Positions 44,428 to 51,482 of a stretch of DNA of 64,000 bases are shown piece by piece. The notes beneath the pieces are model-generated. The model saw nothing but the letters and a program-made list of their open reading frames with translations, did not search any database and had not been told where the DNA came from. Origin of the DNA: Bog-257 sp963805985 (GTDB lineage Bacteria > Acidobacteriota > Terriglobia > Terriglobales > Acidobacteriaceae); the NCBI GenBank assembly GCA_963805985.1, contig CAWDWG010000010.1, positions 1 through 64,000 of the forward strand, given 5' to 3'. Numbering within the stretch: position 1 is the stretch's first letter; each line of letters starts with the position of its first letter. The position numbers and the translations under genes were made by a program.

Positions 44428-45488
44428 TGCGATCCTCCCTTCGCTTGCTTGAGCGCGTGATACTGAAAGATCTGCACGCGGCGATTGTAGGAATCGACGA
44501 CGAAGACTTTGTCGTTGCGGTCGACGAAGAGCCCGGTGGGCAGGCGGAAATCGCCGAATCCAGTTCCCTGCTGGCCGAAGTAGTAGAGCAGGCGACCTTC
44601 GCGGTCGAAGACCTGCACCATGTCGTGCGAGCCTTCTACCACGTAGAGGTGGCCTTCGGAGTCAACTCCAATTCCCTTGGGACGGAACATCGAGCCAGTG
44701 CCATCGCCGATTGCACCGATGCCGAAGAGGAATTGCCCGGAGCGGTCGATCGCCTGCACGCGGAAATTCATGGCATCGACGACCAGCAGGTCCTTGCCAT
44801 CGAGACGCAGCTCGGTGGGATAGTTAAACTCGCCGACGGCGGCGCCATTTTGCCCGATGGTCTGGAGAACGTCGCCCTTCATGTCGGTGACGAAAATCTT
44901 ATTGCGCAGCGTGTCGGTGATGTAGATCTTCTGCTCGTCGGAATCGACGGCGACGCCGGTGGGACGCTTGAAGAATCCTTCGCCGCCTTTCAAGCTGCCG
45001 AGAGCGTGCTGATATTTGCCATCGCTGTTGAAGACGAAGATCTTGCCCGACTCGGAGTCGCTGACGTAGATGTTGTCCTTGCTATCGACGGCGACGCATT
45101 GCGGCGCGAGCATCGCGTCTTTGCCCTTGTCTTTGCGCTCGATGAACTTGTACTTCTGCTGGACCGGGTCGAAGATGTGAACGCCCTGCGCACCGGGATC
45201 GGTAACGATGATGCGGCCGCGGGAGTCTTCGACGACGCTATAGGGGCGGACGAGGAAGTGGAGATCGGGCTTGCCGACCACCATGTCGAAGACGCGAGTG
45301 AAGAAGCCGGGCTTGGGACGAACATCGCGATCGGTTTGCAGGCCACGCTCGAAGGTGAGCTTGCGTCCTTCCGGCAGAAGAAGCTCGGGAACTTGTACTT
45401 CGGTGGTCTTGGATTTTTTCGTCGAGCTCCAGGCAGGAGTGAGGCAGAGCAGTGCGATCAACAACGGCCACAGTAGAGTGTGTTTCAA
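44424..45488 (-). CDS. Exported NHL-repeat beta-propeller protein
   Basis: A protein of about 354 residues: a hydrophobic export signal (LLWPLLIALLCLTPAWS), then six NHL/SMP-30-like blades from about residue 65. Repeated strands read RPYSVVEDSRGRIIVTDPGA, APQCVAVDSKDNIYVSDSES, RPTGVAVDSDEQKIYITDTL, YPTELRLDGKDLLVVDAM, RPKGIGVDSEGHLYVVEGS and LPTGLFVDRNDKVFVVDSY. This is a six-bladed propeller with no catalytic residues evident, probably a scaffold or binding protein. No ATG is available near the signal peptide; TTG at 45488 is the best start, with a weak ribosome-binding site. Longer frames run into the upstream tandem array and are not credible. Confidence 0.85.
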   Translation of the reverse strand: MKHTLLWPLLIALLCLTPAWSSTKKSKTTEVQVPELLLPEGRKLTFERGLQTDRDVRPKPGFFTRVFDMVVGKPDLHFLVRPYSVVEDSRGRIIVTDPGAQGVHIFDPVQQKYKFIERKDKGKDAMLAPQCVAVDSKDNIYVSDSESGKIFVFNSDGKYQHALGSLKGGEGFFKRPTGVAVDSDEQKIYITDTLRNKIFVTDMKGDVLQTIGQNGAAVGEFNYPTELRLDGKDLLVVDAMNFRVQAIDRSGQFLFGIGAIGDGTGSMFRPKGIGVDSEGHLYVVEGSHDMVQVFDREGRLLYYFGQQGTGFGDFRLPTGLFVDRNDKVFVVDSYNRRVQIFQYHALKQAKGGSQ

Positions 45489-45570
45489 GAATGCCGACCC
45501 GGACTTGTATCGTCGGCTAAAGCCGACTCTGGAAAAGGAAATAAGGCGCTGATCGGCACGACTAAAGTCG

Positions 45571-46436
45571 TGCCCTGACACAGGCCTATCGGGATGACTA
45601 AGGAGTGTGCGTGCCAGCCTTGTCGTCCCCGGGGGACTCTGGTTCCTTTCCCACTCTACCCAGGACTCCGCTGCGCTCCGTCCTGGGCTGTCATGACACG
45701 CGCCTGCGGCGCTCTGGTTTTTCGGGCCCCTTACTCCACCGCCGGGAAGAAAGCTGGTTCTCATGCAGACACCGAAGTCGTGCCCTGACACAGGCCTATC
45801 GGGATGACTAAGGAGTGTGCGTGCCAGCCTTGTCGTCCCCGGGGGACTCTGGTTCCTTTCCCACTCTACCCAGGACTCCGCTGCGCTCCGTCCTGGGCTG
45901 TCATGACACGCGCCTGCGGCGCTCTGGTTTTTCGGGCCCCTTACTCCACCGCCGGGAAGAAAGCTGGTTCTGATGCAGACACCGAAGTCGTGCCCTGACA
46001 CAGGCCTATCGGGATGACTAAGGAGTGTGCGTGCCAGCCTTGTCGTCCCCGGGGGACTCTGGTTCCTTTCCCACTCTACCCAGGACTCCGCTGCGCTCCG
46101 TCCTGGGCTGTCATGACACGCGCCTGCGGCGCTCTGGTTTTTCGGGCCCCTTACTCCACCGCCGGGAAGAAAGCTGGTTCTCATGCAGACACCGAAGTCG
46201 TGCCCTGACACAGGCCTATCGGGATGACTAAGGAGTGTGCGTGCCAGCCTTGTCGTCCCCGGGGGACTCTGGTTCCTTTCCCACTCTACCCAGGACTCCG
46301 CTGCGCTCCGTCCTGGGCTGTCATGACACGCGCCTGCGGCGCTCTGGTTTTTCGGGCCCCTTACTCCACCGCCGGGAAGAAAGCTGGTTCTGATGCAGAC
46401 ACCGAAGTCGTGCCCTGACACAGGCCTATCGGGATA
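45571..46436. repeat. 210-bp tandem repeat, 4.1 copies, alternating subtypes
   Basis: Four full units (from 45571, 45781, 45991 and 46201) and a 26-base start of a fifth at 46411. The units look identical apart from one alternating base near the end: TTCTCATGCAGAC in units 1 and 3, TTCTGATGCAGAC in units 2 and 4. The array is therefore a duplicated 420-bp dimer. Each unit holds the stem CCCAGGAC...GTCCTGGG and the GGGGACTC..GGGACGACA type sequence also found at 56690-56850 and 61765-61860. The array separates the barrel gene from the NHL gene on the same strand. Four 64-codon open frames inside are repeats, not genes. Confidence 0.95.
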
Positions 46437-46528
46437 ACCAACGTCGTGCCCTGATACAACACGCTGCCGACACCGCTGCCGGGCGCTTGAAGCACGCTCT
46501 GGTCTCAAATGTCTGGCCGCTCGCCGCT

Positions 46529-48436
46529 CTAGAAGAAATTGAACCATCGATAAACACCAATATAGACCGAAGAGAACGAAGCGGGCGGAGAACCTGACGC
46601 GCTAAAGCCCTGGACCAGATGGGTGTAGCCCCCATTTATGCCGAGTTGCCGGAATTGGTACTGAAAGTAGGCGTTCTGCTGTTCATAGTTATTAAAGGAG
46701 GTAACGCCGAGATTGTTGAAGTCGTTCTTCGACTTCACGTAACTGGCCGAGACATTGAGGCGGCGCAGCGGAACCGCTGAGACCGAGGCACCGTAGCTGG
46801 TTCCTCCGTAGAGCACCAGCAGGTTGGCGGGAATAATCGGCGGCAGCGGTGTTGTGACCAAACCGTTACCTCCGGCCAGCGAGTTGCCGTCGGACTTGGC
46901 GTAGCTTCCGCCGAAGTTCAATTTCTTCATGCCGAAGGTGGTGCTGAAGGCTTCGCTGCCGCTGCTGGTACCCGGCTGCGCGCTCAGGCCAGTGCGGCCG
47001 GCGCTTCCTGACGCCGTCCAGTACCAGCGTCCAAGTCTCCGGCTTACATTGCCGGAGAAACTGTAAACCGAGGTGTTGTAGGTGACCAGCAGGGTCTGCA
47101 CATTCTGCGCGTAGTTAACGTAGCCGGCTACTTGCCATTGCCCGATGTGGCGGCCGTAGTTGGCATTAACACTGAATCCCAACTGATTCTGGCTGCTGCC
47201 ATCCACCGTGCTGTCGAAGACGCTAACGGCTGATCCGAGATAGCCGCCGGCGATCTGGCGGGTGTAGAAGACGCCTGCATCGTAAAGGTTCGATCCGTAG
47301 TCCTCGCCCAGGAAGCTCTGTTGACGGCGCTCGAAGAAGCCATTAGCTTGCAGATTCGTGGCGAAGGCATAGGTGGTGTTGGCGATCAGATTCAGACCGT
47401 GCGAGGCCTCCTGGGTTGAGGTCGATTGCACGCCCACCACTCCGGTTCCGGTGGTGCCGGAAGCTTGATTCTGTAGGACTCCGGTGCCGCCGCCCGATGC
47501 CAGGCTGTTGCCAGAGGCGCCGGGCACGAGGGCTTCGTAGAGTGAGCCGCTGAGATTATCGGTGTAGTTGCCCGCCAGCGAGAAGCTTAGCTTGGGCGTG
47601 GGATGGAAGCTCGCGATCGCATTGATCAGATCGATGTCGCCGTTGAAGCTGTAGCCCAGGTAATTGGAATCGAGATCGGTACGATTGAAGGATGTGTTGA
47701 AGTTGCCGTTCCACGGAAGCTGGTGAGAAACGCTGAATACGTAGCTGGTGCTGTCGGAGTCCGCAGTCGCGGTCTGCCCGCCGAGGATGACGCCGGGAAT
47801 CAGTGAGTCGGAGTTACCGTGCGAGATGCCGCCGCTGAGGCCGAATCCAAACAGATTGTAGTTGGAGCTGAGGTTGAAGGAATTGAACTTCGCGTTTCCG
47901 CTTTCGTTGGTGCCGTAAAGATTATAGTTGCTGCTGCCCATCTGGTAACCGACCGATAAGGTCGGCAGGCCGGGCACGAACGCGCCCCAGTTGATGCCGA
48001 AGTTCTGGCTGTTGCCGTTGGTATTCAGGCTGCTGATGCCGGGGATGCCATAGTTTCCGGTGCTGTTGAAGGCGGTGGAGTAGTTGACCGAACCGGGAAA
48101 GTGGCTGCCGCCGAAGATGCCTGAGCCGAGCGTTACTCCAGAGGCGTCGGAGATGGAGCCAGTGCCGGAGTTGCTGCGCGACTGGTTGTAATAGGGATTG
48201 ATATTGAAGGAAAGAAAATTGGGATTATAGAAGTAGCCGTTCAGAGCGGCGACGCCGCCGAGGCCGAGGCCGTGGCTGGATTCAATGTCGCTGCCGTAGC
48301 TGTCGTTGTAGCCGGCGTTTACGGTTCCGTTGGCGGTCATGGTTACATCGCCCGCGGTAAGCTGCGCCGCCGAGGGAAGCGAGAGCAGCAGGATCCCGGC
48401 TAAAACGATGCACGCAGTTTGAAATCTTGTTGCCAA
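46529..48436 (-). CDS. Predicted outer-membrane beta-barrel protein (MtrB/PioB-like porin candidate)
   Basis: A 635-residue exported protein (signal ACIVLAGILLLSLPSAAQ) dominated by alternating polar/aromatic beta strands with many Asn, Ser and Gly turns. Examples: GYFYNPNFLSFNINPYYNQS, LSVGYQMGSSNYNLYGTN, KLSFSLAGNYTDNLSG, WYWTASGSAGRTGL. It ends in YIGVYRWFNFF, a terminal aromatic typical of BAM-recognised barrels. Length and strand count suggest 20 or more strands, like conduit porins that hold a multiheme cytochrome. The start is TTG 48436 with a GGTGGGGG upstream. Placement between a PPIase and cytochrome genes supports a conduit role, but no sequence family was recognised. Confidence 0.78.
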   Translation of the reverse strand: MATRFQTACIVLAGILLLSLPSAAQLTAGDVTMTANGTVNAGYNDSYGSDIESSHGLGLGGVAALNGYFYNPNFLSFNINPYYNQSRSNSGTGSISDASGVTLGSGIFGGSHFPGSVNYSTAFNSTGNYGIPGISSLNTNGNSQNFGINWGAFVPGLPTLSVGYQMGSSNYNLYGTNESGNAKFNSFNLSSNYNLFGFGLSGGISHGNSDSLIPGVILGGQTATADSDSTSYVFSVSHQLPWNGNFNTSFNRTDLDSNYLGYSFNGDIDLINAIASFHPTPKLSFSLAGNYTDNLSGSLYEALVPGASGNSLASGGGTGVLQNQASGTTGTGVVGVQSTSTQEASHGLNLIANTTYAFATNLQANGFFERRQQSFLGEDYGSNLYDAGVFYTRQIAGGYLGSAVSVFDSTVDGSSQNQLGFSVNANYGRHIGQWQVAGYVNYAQNVQTLLVTYNTSVYSFSGNVSRRLGRWYWTASGSAGRTGLSAQPGTSSGSEAFSTTFGMKKLNFGGSYAKSDGNSLAGGNGLVTTPLPPIIPANLLVLYGGTSYGASVSAVPLRRLNVSASYVKSKNDFNNLGVTSFNNYEQQNAYFQYQFRQLGINGGYTHLVQGFSASGSPPASFSSVYIGVYRWFNFF

Positions 48437-48929
48437 CCCCCACCCACCTGGGGCTTACGCCCCTGAGCAATTAGCAATTGGCAGTTAGCATTTAGCATTT
48501 GTTGTCTCGCCAATTGCTTTGCTCTGTTTTGCCTTGCCTTTAGTTCTGGTTCAGCGCCGGGGCTAAAGCCCCGTCGTTTTCTTGCCATCCCTCGGCACGA
48601 CTGAAGTCGTGCCCTGTTACGAACCTCTCTTGCTTTACGCGGTGCTGAAGCGCCGCACTACCACAGGGCTAAAGCCCCGGGTTTTTCTGTCTTCGTTCGG
48701 CACGACTGAAGTCGTGCCCTGATACAAACCGCACTGCACGAGTCTTGCCCTGACACGAACCGCAGATCCTTCGACTCCGCGTCCGCCCGATCCGAAGCGG
48801 ATCGGAAATTCAATGCGGACGCTGCGCTCAGGATGACAGTGGTGGTCACAACTGCGGACGCTGCGCTCAGGATGACAGTGGTGGTCACAGCTGACGCGCC
48901 TACTGACAACCGACAACTGACAACTGCCT
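48437..48929. repeat. Intergenic repeat cluster with 39-bp direct duplication
   Basis: Contains several short inverted elements (GGGGCTTACGCCCC near 48451, CGGGGCTAAAGCCCCG near 48557, CGGCACGACTGAAGTCGTGCC near 48593 and again near 48699). A direct duplication of a 39-base unit (units starting at 48815 and 48854, GCGGACGCTGCGCTCAGGAT...) is also present. The sequence around 48767-48840 is a reverse copy of the element at 56905-57000. No gene is supported. Confidence 0.75.
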
Positions 48930-49955
48930 TCACAGCGTTTCCACCTTGGCGTTCTGGTGCAGACGCTTGTCGAAGTCGGCACGAACCTGGTTTGTTTTTT
49001 GCTTTTGCAGCTCCTGGCGTAACTGAGTTTTCACCTGCTCGAAGGGGGTCTTGCCGGCAGGAATGTGTTTGTTCATGCGGAAGATGACGTAGTACTGTCC
49101 CACCTGGAGGAGGCTGCTCGTGTCGCCGTCTTTCATCTTCAGCGCCGACGCCAGCATCTCAGGGGGCATCTTGTCGCGCGCGATCCACTTGTGGTCGCCC
49201 AGCATGACGCGGTAGTCGTCGTCAGAAATCTTTTCGGCGAGCAGTCCGAACTCCATCGCCGTCTTGGTGGCTTTGGCCTGCTTATAGGCATCGTCGGCGC
49301 GCTTCTTCGCCTCGGCCAGTTGCTTTGGATTGGCATTGTCCGGAGGAATGATCGAAATAGTCTGGATGGCAAACGACTCAGGATAAGCGAAGCGAGCAGA
49401 ATTCTTGTCGTAGTACGCTCTGAGCTCGGCCGGCGAAACGTTGGACTTGGCGTCCACTTCGGCCTTCAACAGCCGCTCGATCAAGAGCGAGCGCCGGATC
49501 TTCTCCTGCAGCGCCTGCTCGTTGCCCTGAAATTCGGTGCTCAGATACTGGTTGAAGGCAGCCGGACTATCGAACTGTTTGCGAAACTCGGCCTCGGCCT
49601 GGCTGAGACGCGTGGCCGGAACGGTGACGCCGCGCTTGCGCGCATCCTGATAAACCAGCTCTTCGAAGATGATCATCTCCATTGCGCCCTTGCGGATGCC
49701 GGGCTCCATGTCAGCCGGAACCTTGCCGCCATGCTGTGCGGCATAAGGAAAGATCAGATACTCTTCCCGAACCAGATCCGCGTCCGTCAGCACCACCCCA
49801 TTCACTCGCGCCACCGGTTTGCCCGCGGCTTTGAGTTGCGTGGAAGGAACTTCGAACTTGGCTGGCGCCTGCGCTTGCTGATGGGAGGGGACTTGGGCCG
49901 TTGCTGCTGAGAGTAAAGAGAGAGCCAGCGCGCAGATTGAAAGTTTGAACTTCAT
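48930..49955 (-). CDS. Parvulin-type (PpiC/SurA-like) periplasmic peptidyl-prolyl isomerase
   Basis: A 341-residue exported protein (signal ICALALSLLSAATAQ). N-terminal SurA_N-like helical region (VARVNGVVLTDADLVREEYL, then the MEMIIFEELVYQDARKRGV segment). The parvulin domain spans about 205-310: FAIQTISIIPPDNANPKQLAEAKKRA, FGLLAEKISDDDYRVMLGDHKWI, KMKDGDTSSLLQVGQYYVIFRM. The C-terminal helix returns to the N-terminal module. Such proteins chaperone outer-membrane barrels and secreted proteins. It sits directly between a tetraheme cytochrome and the barrel gene, suggesting a dedicated folding role. Confidence 0.9.
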   Translation of the reverse strand: MKFKLSICALALSLLSAATAQVPSHQQAQAPAKFEVPSTQLKAAGKPVARVNGVVLTDADLVREEYLIFPYAAQHGGKVPADMEPGIRKGAMEMIIFEELVYQDARKRGVTVPATRLSQAEAEFRKQFDSPAAFNQYLSTEFQGNEQALQEKIRRSLLIERLLKAEVDAKSNVSPAELRAYYDKNSARFAYPESFAIQTISIIPPDNANPKQLAEAKKRADDAYKQAKATKTAMEFGLLAEKISDDDYRVMLGDHKWIARDKMPPEMLASALKMKDGDTSSLLQVGQYYVIFRMNKHIPAGKTPFEQVKTQLRQELQKQKTNQVRADFDKRLHQNAKVETL

Positions 49956-49980
49956 TTCCTCACCCGTGTTTCTCACCCAG

Positions 49981-50012
49981 AAAATTTTGGGGAGAGATTG
50001 CTCTCTCCCCAA
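49981..50012 (-). terminator. Intrinsic terminator/attenuator within the cytochrome locus
   Basis: A perfect 10-bp stem TTGGGGAGAG/CTCTCCCCAA (49987-49996 and 50003-50012), followed on the minus strand by AAAATTTTCTGG, giving a TTTT tract. It begins 12 bases after the tetraheme cytochrome stop and ends 26 bases before the PPIase start. It should therefore reduce, but need not abolish, read-through, giving much more cytochrome mRNA than downstream mRNA. Confidence 0.85.
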
Positions 50013-50023
50013 GGCATTGCGTA

Positions 50024-50902
50024 TTAGAAGGTGGTCGGAATGGTGTAGGAGCCATTCGACTCGTTGGCCTCGCCACCGTGGCACTGACGGCAGAATTGCG
50101 CCGTCTGGTTGGAGCCACCAGTTCCGCTGGCCGGGTTATACGGCGCACGAATGAAGAACATCGTGGCGTAGGCGCCGGTCGGCAGGCCGGAGTTCTTACC
50201 GTTGGTCACGCTGACCACGTTCATCAGGTGCTGGTTGTGGCAGGTGGTGCATTGCACGCTAGGCGTGTTGTTGTAGGCAACCGTGCTGACGAAGAAGCCG
50301 TAGTTCTTAATAAATGCCTGCATGTTCGGACCCGACGGAATAATCGTGCCATTGCTGGCAATCGTGCAGTCCCAGTTGTACGGAGCACCGCAACCGACGA
50401 TGGCGTTGTCGCCCACCGGGTGATCGTTGAGGTAGTCACCGATCTGGCCGGCGCCGTTGTTGCCGAGCAGGGTCGGAATCGGGTTGTTGCCGTAAGTGGC
50501 AGGCACCGACTCATACAGCTTGTTCTTCATCATGGCGCCGGTCGCGAGGTTGCCGTCATGGCAGCTCAGGCAGGTCATGGTGTTTTCGGTGACCGGGTCA
50601 GCCGTGTTCCAGGTGGCCGGCATGGTCAGGGCATAGCTGCCGCGAGTTGTTCCGCCGGTCTGGAAGGTTTGGCCAAACAGGGGCTGAACGTTCTGGCCCC
50701 ACAGGGCGTCGTTACCAGTGTTGGGATCGGAAGTGGCAATACCGTTGCCGAGAGCGCCGCTGTGCGGAGCGTGACAGGCGGCGCAACCACGGCCGTAGTT
50801 GAGGTGAGCACCCAACACGTCAGACGTTGGGGGCTGGATCTGCGCAACGGCAAAGGCGCCGACGGCCAGGATCATTAGCGTAACTAACATTACTTTCTTC
50901 AT
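50024..50902 (-). CDS. Tetraheme c-type cytochrome, filament-subunit (OmcE-like) candidate
   Basis: A 292-residue exported protein (signal VMLVTLMILAVGAFAVAQ) with four CxxCH sites, C40 (CAACHAPH), C111 (CLSCHDGN), C218 (CTTCHNQH) and C271 (CRQCHGG). It has exactly four further histidines: H33, H47, H161 (DHPVGD) and H225, enough for bis-histidine ligation of every haem. The motif order CxxCHxPH, CLSCHDG, DHP, CxxCHNxH, CxxCH is what I recall of OmcE-type subunits of extracellular cytochrome nanowires. The start is ATG 50902 with AGGAG nine bases upstream. It has its own terminator and is first in the locus, consistent with high expression. Filament formation is an inference. Confidence 0.9.
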   Translation of the reverse strand: MKKVMLVTLMILAVGAFAVAQIQPPTSDVLGAHLNYGRGCAACHAPHSGALGNGIATSDPNTGNDALWGQNVQPLFGQTFQTGGTTRGSYALTMPATWNTADPVTENTMTCLSCHDGNLATGAMMKNKLYESVPATYGNNPIPTLLGNNGAGQIGDYLNDHPVGDNAIVGCGAPYNWDCTIASNGTIIPSGPNMQAFIKNYGFFVSTVAYNNTPSVQCTTCHNQHLMNVVSVTNGKNSGLPTGAYATMFFIRAPYNPASGTGGSNQTAQFCRQCHGGEANESNGSYTIPTTF

Positions 50903-51482
50903 GAGATCGATCTCCTGATATGAATCTGCAGTTTTCATAAGGTCTTACTGCTTTGGAGAGCCCGGCCCCAGTCGGCCTCCGAGCGTTATAAGGGCACGCG
51001 GGGTGCCGAAGCTGGACCACGGAATGGTTAGTTATAAGTGATTGGGAATAAAGGCAGTTGCTACGTCGGCGAGGGATAGTGATGGCGGTCACAAGTGGGG
51101 GAAAAGAGCCAACTGAAGCAGGGGCAACGTGAAATCGCGCAGCGAGGCGGGGCGGAGGGGTTCGGTTCCCGAAATGGGAAGGAAATGGGGTCAGGCATTG
51201 GAGGCGGGCGGGTTGCAACACAGTCGCAGAAGCGGGGCTTGCCGTGAGTGGAACGAGTGGCGTGGTTGAGGTTGGTTGCGGACCGATAAGTGGTAAATCA
51301 CGACGAGATGTTCCTCGAGGAACATTTGCAGCGGCAATTGGCGGGCGCGTTTGGCGGCCGGGATTGCGGATTTCTAACGCGGGAACGGCTCTGGCGGTGC
51401 GGTTCTTGCCTTAAGAAAAAGCGGCGGCTCTCCGATGAAATAAGCAGGGCCCGTTCGCTTCGGGGCCGATGGCAGAGGACGG
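50903..51482. other. Divergent intergenic region between cytochrome and chemosensory loci
   Basis: A 580-base stretch that should hold the promoters of the leftward cytochrome operon and the rightward cheA operon. AT-rich parts (51020-51060) are candidates. No clear hexamers, tRNA or repeat were recognised. The minus-strand open frame 50820-51221 is an unsupported overlap. Confidence 0.4.

Noticed and set aside
45594..46418. Four identical 64-codon open frames that could be read as a repeated small gene
   Set aside because: They are the same frame of each tandem unit, with no ribosome-binding site and no family; the DNA is an intergenic repeat.
45489..46547. N-terminal 350-residue extension of the NHL protein, with repeated 70-residue units
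   Set aside because: It is the 210-bp DNA array translated in its open frame; the signal peptide of the real protein begins near 45488.
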